A stretch of 64,000 nucleotides of DNA. Source: Streptomyces jeddahensis (GTDB taxonomy: Bacteria > Actinomycetota > Actinomycetes > Streptomycetales > Streptomycetaceae). The position numbers were made by a program, and so were the translations under genes. The notes beneath the pieces are model-generated. The model did no database searches. It was not told the DNA's origin and saw only the letters and a program-made list of their open reading frames with translations. Position 1 is the first letter of the stretch, and every line of letters begins with the position of its first letter. Below are positions 40,672-49,488 of this stretch, piece after piece. The stretch lies in NCBI RefSeq assembly GCF_001642995.1, contig NZ_LOHS01000075.1:143144-207143 (forward strand). The letters run 5' to 3'.

Positions 40672-41835
40672 TCACGCGGTCCCGTGGTGTGCCAGCACGT
40701 GGTGCGGGTCGGTCTCGCCGGGAACGGGCGCCGGATCCGCGTGCACGAGCGCCGCGGTCAGCTTCGGCACGGCATGCAGCAGTGCATGTTCGGCCTCCAC
40801 CGCGACGTGATGCGCACGCCGTACGCTCAGGTCCCCGTCCACGACGACCGCGACCTCCGCGCGCAGCCGGTGTCCGATCCAGCGCAGCCTCAGCTCGCCA
40901 ATCTCGCGTACGCCGTCGACGTCGAGCAGGGCCGTCTCCGCCGCGTCGACCAGAGCGGGGTCGACCGCGTCCATGACGCGCCGGAAGACCTCCCGAGCCG
41001 CATCCCGCAGCACCGACAGGATCGCCGCTGTGATCAGCAGGCCCACGATGGGGTCCGCCGACTGCCAGCCGAGCGCCGCGCCACCCGCGCTGAGGAGGAC
41101 CGCGAGCGAGGTGAATCCGTCCGTACGGGCATGCAGACCGTCGGCGACCAGGGCGGCCGAGCCGATGTCGCGGCCGACGCGGATGCGGTAGCGGGCCACC
41201 CACTCGTTGCCGATGAAGCCGGCGACGGCTGCGGCGGCCACGACCCAGATGTGCTCCATGTCCCGCGGATGGATCAGACGGTCCACCGCCGTCCAGGCAG
41301 CGAAGGCCGCGGACGCGGCGATGGTCAGCACGATGACGATTCCCGCCACGTCCTCGGCCCGCCCGTAGCCGTAGGTGAAGCGGCGGGTGGCCGCGCGGCG
41401 GCCCAGGACGAACGCGATTCCCAGGGGGACGGCGGTGAGCGCGTCGGCGGCGTTGTGCACGGTGTCGCCCAGCAGCGCGACCGATCCGGATATCACCACG
41501 ATCGCAGCCTGGGCCACGGCCGTCACGCCGAGGACGGCGAGCGAGACCCAGAGCGCCCGCATGCCGCGCGCGGAGGACTCCAGCGCCGAGTCGACCTTGT
41601 CGGCCGCCTCGTGCGAATGGGGCTTCACCACGTGCCCGAGCTGGTGCCGCCATCGGGCGAGACGGCCGGCGGGATCGTGGTCGTGGTGGTGCTCTCCACC
41701 GTGGTCGTGGTGGTGCTCTTCACCGTGCCCGTGCCCGTGCCCGTGCCCGTGCCCGTGCCCGTGCCCGTGGCCGTGGTCGTGGCCGTGACTGTGTTCGGAA
41801 CCGTGGCCGTGGTGATCGTGCTGGTGGTTCGTCAC
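40672..41835 (-). CDS. Cation diffusion facilitator (Zn/Co/Ni-type exporter) with His-rich N terminus
   Basis: This 387-residue protein starts with about 55 residues rich in HG and HD repeats, a cytoplasmic metal-binding tail. Six membrane segments follow. Metal-site residues are in segment 2 (SVALLGDTVHNAADALTA, the HxxxD/DxxxHN pattern) and segment 5 (ALVADGLHARTDGFTSLAV, D..H..D). The cytoplasmic C-terminal domain (VREIGELRLRWIGHRLRAEVAVVV, VEAEHALLHAV) is standard. It exports divalent metals, probably zinc. It is divergent from an ArsR/SmtB regulator. The HG repeat arises from a hexanucleotide repeat likely to vary in length. Confidence 0.93.
   Translation of the reverse strand: MTNHQHDHHGHGSEHSHGHDHGHGHGHGHGHGHGHGHGEEHHHDHGGEHHHDHDPAGRLARWRHQLGHVVKPHSHEAADKVDSALESSARGMRALWVSLAVLGVTAVAQAAIVVISGSVALLGDTVHNAADALTAVPLGIAFVLGRRAATRRFTYGYGRAEDVAGIVIVLTIAASAAFAAWTAVDRLIHPRDMEHIWVVAAAAVAGFIGNEWVARYRIRVGRDIGSAALVADGLHARTDGFTSLAVLLSAGGAALGWQSADPIVGLLITAAILSVLRDAAREVFRRVMDAVDPALVDAAETALLDVDGVREIGELRLRWIGHRLRAEVAVVVDGDLSVRRAHHVAVEAEHALLHAVPKLTAALVHADPAPVPGETDPHHVLAHHGTA
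41725..41766. repeat. Seven perfect GTGCCC hexanucleotide repeats
   Basis: Seven GTGCCC units followed by variant GTGGCC/GTGGTC units encode the His-Gly run in the N-terminal tail of the CDF protein. Repeat number changes would keep the reading frame. Confidence 0.95.
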
Positions 41836-41906
41836 GTCTTTCCCCTTCCGGCGTGCGAGCGAAGATCTGGCGGGGGAGTGGACACGGCCTCACCCACACC
41901 CCATTA

Positions 41907-41954
41907 TGTGCTCATGAGCGCACGCATGCACCTATCACCTGCGCATGATGCGCA
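41907..41954. promoter_or_regulatory. Two ArsR/SmtB-type operators at the start of the ArsR gene
   Basis: TGTGCTCATGAGCGCA (41907-41922) is a 16-bp palindrome with one mismatch, centred on the proposed ATG of the regulator. TGCGCAT-G-ATGCGCA (41940-41954) is a second perfect repeat inside the first codons. Overlap with the start suggests repression of a leaderless transcript or a start further downstream. Confidence 0.65.
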
Positions 41955-42273
41955 CCCGCGCACCCCCAGCGAGGAACAGTTCGCCCTCGCCGCCGAGATC
42001 CTCGCCCTCCTCGGCGACCGCACCCGTCTCGCACTGCTGCATCAGCTGGCCGACGGCGAGGCGGACGTCACGACGCTGACCACGGCGTGCGGTGCCGCAC
42101 GCCCCGCTGTCAGTCAGCATCTGGCTCGGCTCCGGCTGGCCGGACTCGTCACCACCCGCAAAGACGGCCGTCGAGTGATCTACTCCCTGCGCGACGGCCA
42201 CCTGCGTCGGGTCGTCGGCGAGGCGCTGAGCCTGGCCGACCACCGGCTCACCGACCGACCGGCGCACGACTGA
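41914..42273 (+). CDS. ArsR/SmtB-family metal-sensing repressor
   Basis: The 119-residue winged-helix protein has EILALLGDRTRLALLHQLADGEADVTTLTTACGAARPAVSQHLARLRLAGLVTTRKDGRRVIYSLRDGHL. The segment SLRDGHLRRVVGEALSLADHR lies where SmtB/CzrA/NmtR carry their alpha-5 zinc or nickel site; the DxH pair and the later His are present, but the second His of CzrA is Leu here. So metal choice may differ. Start is uncertain: ATG at 41914 lies inside an operator palindrome, and ATG at 41926 is an alternative. It probably controls the divergent CDF exporter. Confidence 0.87.
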   Translation: MSARMHLSPAHDAHPRTPSEEQFALAAEILALLGDRTRLALLHQLADGEADVTTLTTACGAARPAVSQHLARLRLAGLVTTRKDGRRVIYSLRDGHLRRVVGEALSLADHRLTDRPAHD

Positions 42274-42350
42274 TCCGCCCGGCGACCGGCCGTATCGCCC
42301 GCGCGTGCTCGCGCTCGTGCTCGTGTTGCCGAACCCGCGAAAGCCTCCGC

Positions 42351-43343
42351 TCACAGCACCTTGCGGTGAACGAGGGCCGCGAGCACGAGTGTGCCCGGCA
42401 GCAGGGGCAGCCATACCGTCAGGACGCGGTAGCCGATGACGGTGGCCGTCGCCAGGCCCAGGGGTGTGCCGTAGGCGATCAGGGTGAACACCAGCGCCGC
42501 GTCCACGGGGCCGATGCCGCCCGGCGCGGGCACGGCCCCTACCGCGGTGCTGGCCACGAGGAACGCGAACGCGACCTGCACCCAGGACAGTTGGAGCCCG
42601 AGCGACGCTCCGACCGAGGCGATCACGCTCGCCTGCAGCAGCGGGGTGGCTGCCGCCCCGCCCCAGAGAGCGAGGACCCGGCTGGGCCGGGTGTGCAGGA
42701 GTCGTGCGTCGGTCAGGGCGGTGCGTACGAATCCGAGAACCGGGCGGCGCAGCGGCTGTACGACCGTCAGGAGCACGGCCGCCGCGACGAGTCCGATCGC
42801 CACGACTCCGGCGGCCAGGAGCATCATCCGTGCGTCGGGGACGAGTTGACCGAGCCGCAGCATCTCCGGGAACGCCAGGAGGAAGACCAGGAGTACCAGG
42901 GTCTTCGCGATCGGTTTGACCAGCGAGTACAGGGCGAGCGAAGCGGTGGCCCGCGCAAGGGGTATGCCGCGTCCCTGCAGGAAGCGCAGCGTGACGGCAT
43001 GGGCGCCGATGCTCGCCGGAAGCACGTGGTTCGCGGCGCCGGCAGCGAACTGAGAGGCGAGCAGCAGCCCCGGCGGAAGCCTTTCCGGTACGGCTCCCTG
43101 GCGGACGCACGCGGCGGCCACCCAGCCCAGGCAGGTGAACAGGACACCGACGAGCAGCCACCAGGGGTCGGCGGACGCCAGACGCGCGGTGCCCTCGCGC
43201 ACGGCACGCCAGTCGGCCGCCGCCCACGCCGCGAGCAGCAGGAGCGGCAGCACACTCAGCACCCGGCGGGCGAGCCGTGCCGCAGAGGGAGAGCGGACGG
43301 CGGCGGGGAGCGGCCGGAGAGCGTCGAGCGGGAGCAGGGACAC
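42351..43343 (-). CDS. YbhN/UPF0104-type membrane protein (LPG synthase TM-like)
   Basis: This 330-residue protein has about eight membrane segments and the family motif GAVPAPGGIGPVDAALVFTL near residue 275, as in the lysylphosphatidylglycerol synthase membrane domain and YbhN (PF03706). It lacks the aminoacyl-transferase domain of MprF, so it is probably a flippase-like or lipid-related transporter of unknown substrate. The segment FAAGAANHVLPASIGAHAVTLRFL is also typical. Starts with ATG at 43343; converges with the ArsR gene. Confidence 0.85.
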   Translation of the reverse strand: MSLLPLDALRPLPAAVRSPSAARLARRVLSVLPLLLLAAWAAADWRAVREGTARLASADPWWLLVGVLFTCLGWVAAACVRQGAVPERLPPGLLLASQFAAGAANHVLPASIGAHAVTLRFLQGRGIPLARATASLALYSLVKPIAKTLVLLVFLLAFPEMLRLGQLVPDARMMLLAAGVVAIGLVAAAVLLTVVQPLRRPVLGFVRTALTDARLLHTRPSRVLALWGGAAATPLLQASVIASVGASLGLQLSWVQVAFAFLVASTAVGAVPAPGGIGPVDAALVFTLIAYGTPLGLATATVIGYRVLTVWLPLLPGTLVLAALVHRKVL

Positions 43344-43570
43344 GGCGCGCGTCGTCCTTCCGTGTCACACCCGCGGGGTACGCGGCGGACGGCTATGAGG
43401 CGAGGGAGGGGGACGCCGCAAAGATTCCCGCACGGCGTGACGGCAGGGTGTCCGGAAGCCGAAGAGATCGGACACCGAGCGCGACTTCCCGTGCATCGGC
43501 CGTGGTGCTCGAGCAGTCGTCAGGGTGTGAGGAGTCCGGGCGCAGGGGCGGCGATGGGAGAAGAGGGCTC

Positions 43571-44002
43571 TCACTTGGAGGTGGCGGGCGCTGCAAGCAA
43601 GCCGTGGTCCCGGAGCACGGCGTAGCCGATGCCGACGCCCACCGCCACCGGCCACGAGAGGGCACCCGCGACGGCCAGCGCGCCGAGGCCGGCGTACAGG
43701 GGCAGGCCGCCCTTGGCGGGCAGCACGCGGCGGGCGGTGGACACGGGGACCGCTGCGGCCTTGGCCGCCCAGGTGGCCGCCTCGCCGAGCCCCGGGAGGG
43801 TGAGGGGGACCGTGCGCTCGCCGGACGCGGCGACGGAGTTCTTCTTCGGGTCCTTCGCCGGCGGCGTTCTGCTCTGCCCGCTTCTGCTCTGCTCGGCGGC
43901 GCGCCGCTGCGGTCTCTTCGCCGCGGAGGAGGGGAGTGACGTCTTCGCACTCCTCGAACCTGGGCGTTTCCCAGCGGTCTTCGGTGTGGTCACGGTTCTC
44001 AC
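43571..44002 (-). CDS. Small basic membrane protein divergent from the P-type ATPase
   Basis: The 143-residue protein has a very basic, Lys/Arg/Ser/Pro-rich N-terminal 55 residues (repeats of SSAAKRPQRRAAEQ type) and two hydrophobic segments at about 100-135 (LPLYAGLGALAVAGALSWPVAV, GVGIGYAVLRDHGLLA). I do not recognise a family. It is divergent from the giant ATPase with 170 bp between, and may be an accessory subunit or regulator of it; that is only inference from position. Confidence 0.65.
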   Translation of the reverse strand: MRTVTTPKTAGKRPGSRSAKTSLPSSAAKRPQRRAAEQSRSGQSRTPPAKDPKKNSVAASGERTVPLTLPGLGEAATWAAKAAAVPVSTARRVLPAKGGLPLYAGLGALAVAGALSWPVAVGVGIGYAVLRDHGLLAAPATSK

Positions 44003-44172
44003 ATCCGTTCGTGGGTCCGGATTCGCCCCCGGTGACGCACAAGCTACCTACAGGGAAAGGGGCCTGCGAGCCAGGCGGCCGTTCGGATCAGCGTGCCGGG
44101 CGAGGGTGTCCGGGGCGGGTCATGATGGTCCAACGGGACGACGGATCGGCCTGCCAGGGAGGTGGCACGCGG

Positions 44173-47100
44173 GTGTCGCTGCTGTCGGAAGTCCGTCTGC
44201 CGCTGCCGCTTTCGCCGCCGTTGATCGGGAGTGTGGCTGGCGGGCTGGCCGCCGGTGTGCGTGGGGCCGCGGACGTGGCCGCCACGCTGTTCGGGTTGGA
44301 GCGGCGGGATGTGTGGTCCCGCCCAGGTCGCTGCCATATCGAGGTACGCGGGGTGCAGGGCCCTCATGGCATGCAGGTCGGCCGGATGGTGGAGCGCGCG
44401 CTCGAGGGTCACCCTGGCGTGCTGTGGGCGCGCGTGAACGCCCCGGCGCAGCGCGTCGTCGTGGAGCTGGCCTCGCCACCGCCCGCGCAGCAGGAGCTGA
44501 TCCGGATCATCGCCCACGCGGAGTCCCACGGGGCCGCCGCCACCGCGGAGCCGGACGGGTTCGACGCCTGGTGCCCTGCGCCTCACCATCCGTGCGAGGG
44601 ACCGCGCAGGCGGCCGGCCCTTCCGGTCCTGGCGGCGGACATCGCGGGCCTGCTGCTCACGGTGGCCACGCGCTTGTCGCCGTGGACGCCGCTGCCGGCC
44701 GAGGTGGGGGCGCTGGCCACGGCCATCCAGTGCCACCCGGGGTTGCGCAGGGTGGCCACGTCGGCCCTCACGGAGCAGAAGCCCTCCGAATCGGTGCTTC
44801 CGGTACTCCATGCGCTCGTCCAGGGCGTGGCCACGCGCGGCGGCGGGCTGGTGCTCGACGTCGCGCAGCGCCTGGCGCAGTGGCGGGAGGCGAGCGCGGC
44901 TCGTGAGGCGTGGGCGGAGGCGGAGCCGCGGCTGGCGGCAGGACCGGAGGATGCGCGGGCCGAGCCGATCGTGGTGGAACGCCCGCAGGCGCACCAGGAC
45001 GTGACAGCTCGTTACGCCGAACGGGCTATGGCGGCGGGTGCTGCCGTGGGCGCCTTGACCACACCGTATGCAGGGCCGCGGCGCGCGTTGGCGGTGGCGC
45101 TGTCCAGCCTGCCGAAGGCGCCGGAGGCCGGGCGGGAGGGTTTCGCCACCAGCCTGGGCCGGTTCCTCGCGCTGCGCGGCGTCGTGGCCATGGACCGCAG
45201 TTCGCTGCGCCGCCTGGGCCAGGTGGACACGGTGCTCCTGGACGTGGACGTGCTGCGCGGCGGCCGCCACGAACTGACCGACCTGGTGCTGTTCGACGGC
45301 GCCGAGCTCGAAGAGGTGTCCGACCGGCTCTTCGCGCTCTTCGATCCGGCCGCGCCGTCGCAGGTCCACCGTGACAGCGAAGGCTGGGAGCTGGGCCCGC
45401 TGGAGAACCTGGATCTGACGGGGCGTACGGGTCGCAGGGCCGCGGACCGGCTGCGGAGCCGGGGCAGTGAACGCGTACTGGGCCTGGCTTTCCGGCGCCG
45501 CCTGGTGGGCGTCGCGGGGGCGGCGGTGCCCATGCTTCCGGGCGCGCAGGCCCTGGCGGCGGCGGCCCACCGTTCGGGGATCCGCGTGGTCCTCGCCAGC
45601 GACCAGCCGTATGCGGAACTCGGGTTCGTCGACGCGATGGTGCCCGCGGGCGGTCACCTGGTTGCGTCGGTGCGCGCGTTGCAGGCGGATGGCGCGGTGG
45701 TGCTGCTGGTGTCGGCGGACCGACGTGCGCTCGGGGCATCCGACTGCGGTATCGGCGTCCACCGGGAAGGGGAGCCGCCGCCCTGGGGCGCTCACCTTCT
45801 GGTCGGCACCGACCTGGACGCGGTCGCGCTGATCCTGACCGGCGTGGGCGTGGCCCGCCAGGTCGACCGGGACAGCGCGCTGCTGGCCGCAGGCGGCAGC
45901 GGTATCGGCGCGGTCACGGCGATGCGGGCACCGGCTGCCGAGGCGTGCTCGCGCGGACAGGCGGCGTGCAACACCGCCGGGGGGATCGCCTTCTGCCTCG
46001 GGGCCTGGCGCGCACGGCAGCTGTGCTCCCGGCCCATCACCCCCTCCGTGGAGACCGTGCCCTGGCACCTGATGCCTCCCGCCCGGGTCCTGGATCGGCT
46101 GCGCACCAGCAGCGACGGACTCTCCGCGGCGGAGGCCGAGGTGCGGGCCAAGAGTCCGGCGCGGACGGGTGCGGCGCCGCGGACCACCCTGCTGTCGGCG
46201 TTCGTCGAGGAGTTGGCCAACCCGCTGACGCCGGTGCTGGCAGGCGGGGCCGCCCTGGCCGCCGCCGTGGGATCCGGCGCGGACGCCGCGCTGGTCGCCT
46301 CGATCACCGCCACGTCGGCGTTCGTCGGCGGTGTCCAGCGCGTCCGGACCGAGCGCGCCCTCGCGGAGTTGACCGCCCGCTCCGCGGTCGGGGCACGGGT
46401 GCGGCGCGGGGGCCGCGAGCGGCTGGTCACCGCGGAGGACTTGGTGCCCGGCGACGTCGTCCTGCTGAGACCCGAGGACGTGGTGCCCGCCGACTGCCGC
46501 CTGCTGGAGGCCGAGGGGCTGGAGGTCGACGAGTCGTCGCTGACCGGCGAGTCCCTGCCCGTGACCAAGGATCCGGCGCCGGTGGTCGCATCCCATCTCA
46601 CCGACCGCCGCTCGATGCTCTACGAGGGCACCACCGTCTCCGCGGGGGAGGCGGTCGCCGTAGTCGTGGCCACGGGAGCGGCCACCGAGGTCGGGCGCAC
46701 CATGGCCACCGCGCGGGAGGCGGCGCCCGTGACCGGCGTCGAAGCGCGGCTGTCGTCGCTGACCAAGTCCAGCCTGCCCGTGGCGACGGCCTCCGCGGCG
46801 GCGGTGGCCGGGGCCGGGCTGCTGCACGGGCGCCCGCTTTCCGAGAGCCTGGCCTCGGCGGTCAACCTGGCTGTCGCCTCGGTCCCCGAAGGGCTGCCGT
46901 TCCTCGTCAACGCAGCCCAACTGGCCTCTGCGCGCCGCCTGGCCGAGCACGGGGCGCTGGTGCGCAACCCGCGCACGATCGAGGCGCTCGGCCGGGCCGA
47001 TGTGCTGTGCTTCGACAAGACCGGCACCCTCACCGAGGGCAACCTTCAGCTCGTCGCCGTCAGCGACGGGGACGGCATCCTTCCCGTCGACCGGCTCGGC

Positions 47101-48777
47101 CTGCGGCACAAGGCGGTCCTGGCCGCCGCGCTGCGTGCCACCCCCGCCGCCCGGCAGTCCGAGCCGATGGCCCACCAGACCGACCGGGCGGTGGACGCCG
47201 GGGCCCGCCGGGCTCGGGTGTCGGTCAGCCGCGGCGCGCCCCGCTGGCGGCGCACCGGCACCCTGCCGTTCGACCCCTCCCGCGCGTACCACGCCACGGC
47301 GGGCCGGGCGCTCGGCTCCACCCTGCTCAGCATCAAGGGTGCCCCGGAGATCGTGCTGGCCCGCTGCCGGAGCAGGCGCCTGAACGGGGCGGAGACCGCG
47401 CTCGACGACGCCGCGCGTACGGCGTTCGCCCTGGCCACCGAGGAGCTCGCCGGTGCAGGCCGGCGCGTCCTGGCGGTGGCCGAACGGACCATGCGTACCG
47501 GCGAGGAGCTCACCGACGAGGCGGTGCGGGACCTCGTCTTCATCGGCTTCGTCGTGCTGGCCGACCCGGTGCGCCCGGGGGCGGCGCCGGCCACCGCCCG
47601 GCTGCGCGCGGCCGGGGTGCACACGGTCCTGCTCACCGGGGACCACGCCGCCACCGCGGAGGCCATCGCGGCGTCGGTCACCGGCGAGCCGGAGCAAACC
47701 GTGCGCACCGGGGCCGACTTGGACGAGCTCGACGACGACGCGCTCGACGTGCTGCTGCCGAAGGTCGATGTGATCGCCCGGTGCACCCCGCGGCACAAGG
47801 TCCGCATCGTCCAGGCATTCCAGCGTCTCGGACGGGTCGTGGCGATGACCGGCGACGGCGCGAACGACGCCCCCGCCATCCGGCTGGCCGACGTCGGTAT
47901 CGCCCTGGGACGGCGCGGCACTCCCGCGGCAACGGCCGCAGCCGATCTGGTCATCGGTGACGACCGCCTGGAGACGATCGTCACCGCCCTGACCGAGGGC
48001 CGTGCGATGTGGACCTCGGTCAGGACCGCGCTGGCCATCCTGATCGGCGGCAACCTCGGTGAGGTCACGTTCAGCGTGCTCGCCTCCGCGCTGGCCGGCA
48101 GCTCACCGCTGAGCGCCCGTCAGATCATGCTGGTCAACCTCCTCACCGACCTCGCCCCCGCACTGTCCATCGCCGTACGCACTCCGGCTGAGAGCTCCGG
48201 AGAGCAGCTGCTCGAGGAAGGACCCCACCAGTCGCTGGGCGCCGCACTCACCCAGGAGATGGTGCAGCGCGGGCTCACCACCGCCCTCGGCGCGGGGCTG
48301 GCCTGGACGGTCGCACGACTCACCGGCACGCAACGCCGCGCCGGCACGGTGGCGCTGGCTGCCGTGGTCGGCACCCAGCTCGCACAGACCCTCACCAGCG
48401 GCGGCGCTGACCGCCAGGTGCTCGCCGCCACCATCGGCTCGGCCGCCGTGCTCGTCGGCATCATCCAGACCCCGGGCATCAGCCACTTCTTCGGATCCAC
48501 CCCGCTGGGCCCCATCGGCTGGGGCATCGCGCTGACGGCCATCACCGGCGCCACGCTCCTCCACGCACCGCTGAAGCCCCTCGCGCACCGCCTGGCCCGT
48601 ACAGGTTGGCTGACCTCCGCAGCCGAGAACCCCGAGACACCCGAGAAACCCGAGGAGCCGGCGCCGCCGCAGTCGGCTCCAGCCGCACTCGCCGCCGTCC
48701 GGGCCGCCTGGCTGAGCGCGGCGCTGTCCCGCCTCAGTCTGCTCTCACCGGGTCTCGGCCCGTCGCCCTGTCCATGA
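44173..48777 (+). CDS. Double-headed P-type cation ATPase (CtpH/CtpI-like) with degenerate N-terminal ATPase half
   Basis: I choose GTG 44173 because AGGGAGGTGG precedes it by 8 nt; ATG 44122 is possible. The product is 1534 residues. The C-terminal half (from about 640) is a complete P2-type ATPase: TGES at 791-794, PEGLP in SVPEGLPFLVN, phosphorylation site Asp948 in DKTGTLTEGN, GDGANDAP at 1227-1234 and MLVNLLTDLAP in segment 6. The N-terminal half looks like an eroded second copy: HMA-like segment without CxxC (RCHIEVRGVQGPHGMQVGRM), membrane segments, and a HAD-like region where DKTGT is replaced by LLDVDVL (Asp357) and the hinge motif by SDCGIGV. Mycobacterial CtpH and CtpI have this length. 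Transported ion probably Ca or another divalent cation. Confidence 0.88.
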   Translation: MSLLSEVRLPLPLSPPLIGSVAGGLAAGVRGAADVAATLFGLERRDVWSRPGRCHIEVRGVQGPHGMQVGRMVERALEGHPGVLWARVNAPAQRVVVELASPPPAQQELIRIIAHAESHGAAATAEPDGFDAWCPAPHHPCEGPRRRPALPVLAADIAGLLLTVATRLSPWTPLPAEVGALATAIQCHPGLRRVATSALTEQKPSESVLPVLHALVQGVATRGGGLVLDVAQRLAQWREASAAREAWAEAEPRLAAGPEDARAEPIVVERPQAHQDVTARYAERAMAAGAAVGALTTPYAGPRRALAVALSSLPKAPEAGREGFATSLGRFLALRGVVAMDRSSLRRLGQVDTVLLDVDVLRGGRHELTDLVLFDGAELEEVSDRLFALFDPAAPSQVHRDSEGWELGPLENLDLTGRTGRRAADRLRSRGSERVLGLAFRRRLVGVAGAAVPMLPGAQALAAAAHRSGIRVVLASDQPYAELGFVDAMVPAGGHLVASVRALQADGAVVLLVSADRRALGASDCGIGVHREGEPPPWGAHLLVGTDLDAVALILTGVGVARQVDRDSALLAAGGSGIGAVTAMRAPAAEACSRGQAACNTAGGIAFCLGAWRARQLCSRPITPSVETVPWHLMPPARVLDRLRTSSDGLSAAEAEVRAKSPARTGAAPRTTLLSAFVEELANPLTPVLAGGAALAAAVGSGADAALVASITATSAFVGGVQRVRTERALAELTARSAVGARVRRGGRERLVTAEDLVPGDVVLLRPEDVVPADCRLLEAEGLEVDESSLTGESLPVTKDPAPVVASHLTDRRSMLYEGTTVSAGEAVAVVVATGAATEVGRTMATAREAAPVTGVEARLSSLTKSSLPVATASAAAVAGAGLLHGRPLSESLASAVNLAVASVPEGLPFLVNAAQLASARRLAEHGALVRNPRTIEALGRADVLCFDKTGTLTEGNLQLVAVSDGDGILPVDRLGLRHKAVLAAALRATPAARQSEPMAHQTDRAVDAGARRARVSVSRGAPRWRRTGTLPFDPSRAYHATAGRALGSTLLSIKGAPEIVLARCRSRRLNGAETALDDAARTAFALATEELAGAGRRVLAVAERTMRTGEELTDEAVRDLVFIGFVVLADPVRPGAAPATARLRAAGVHTVLLTGDHAATAEAIAASVTGEPEQTVRTGADLDELDDDALDVLLPKVDVIARCTPRHKVRIVQAFQRLGRVVAMTGDGANDAPAIRLADVGIALGRRGTPAATAAADLVIGDDRLETIVTALTEGRAMWTSVRTALAILIGGNLGEVTFSVLASALAGSSPLSARQIMLVNLLTDLAPALSIAVRTPAESSGEQLLEEGPHQSLGAALTQEMVQRGLTTALGAGLAWTVARLTGTQRRAGTVALAAVVGTQLAQTLTSGGADRQVLAATIGSAAVLVGIIQTPGISHFFGSTPLGPIGWGIALTAITGATLLHAPLKPLAHRLARTGWLTSAAENPETPEKPEEPAPPQSAPAALAAVRAAWLSAALSRLSLLSPGLGPSPCP

Positions 48778-48898
48778 GGGCGATACGTCGAGAGCGACAC
48801 GTAGGGGACCGTCCCGGGCCCGCCTCCGGACCGGACCTGGAGACGAACCGCCCCTGCGCCGAGGGCTGGCCAGGGAGCACCGGTCACTCCTCGTCGTC

Positions 48899-49488
48899 TC
48901 ACCCGGCCGCTGCCTCGTACAGGCTCCACACACCCAGCCCCAGCATCAGCAGCGCCACCACCTTGGTGATCAGATGCAGCGGTACCTTCTCCGTCAGCGC
49001 CCTGCCGCACGCGATGCCGAGGCCGGCCACCGTCCACAGAGCGAGCACCGCACCGATCCCGACCGACAGCGGATCGCCGTAGCGCGCCGTCAGGTTCAGC
49101 ATCAAGATCTGGGTATCAGGTCGCCGAACTCGGCCACGAGGATGAGCATGAAGCCCGCCGCCGAGACCTTCCAGAAGGTGGGGCTCCCCGGCTTGCGGAT
49201 CTCCGTATCACCATCGGACCGGTCCTTCTGCGTCAGGAGCATGGCCGCGCCGCCGAGGAAGAGCACACCCGTCAGCGCCCGGATGATCTGCCGCGGGAAG
49301 AGCGTCAGTACGCTGCCTGCCGCCACCGACAGCGCGACATGGACCGCGAAAGCGGCGGCGACGCCCGCGAATACGTACGAGGCGCGGTAGCGCGTCCCCA
49401 TGATGAAGCACGCGACCGCTGTCTTGTCCGGGAACTCGGCGAGGAAGACGACACCGAAGACGAGCGCCGTGACGCTGAAGTTGATCAA
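48899..49488 (-). pseudogene. GDT1/TMEM165/UPF0016 family cation transporter, frameshifted
   Basis: From a TTG start at 49488 (GAGGAA just upstream) the first part encodes MINFSVTALVFGVVFLAEFPDKTAVACF, with the first ExxDK[TS] motif, and reaches VAEFGDL. Two extra bases near 49113-49116 then change the frame: removing TA from CTGATACCCAG restores the second conserved motif EFGDLTQILMLNLTARYGDPLSVG, which continues to the stop at 48899. Intact members have six membrane segments and move Mn or Ca. The defect hits the second motif exactly. Either a pseudogene or a sequencing error. It lies convergent with, and 120 bp from, the P-type ATPase gene. Confidence 0.85.

Noticed and set aside
41725..41766. 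Short tandem repeats as a CRISPR array
   Set aside because: Unit length is 6 bp with no spacers and it encodes a His-Gly tail.
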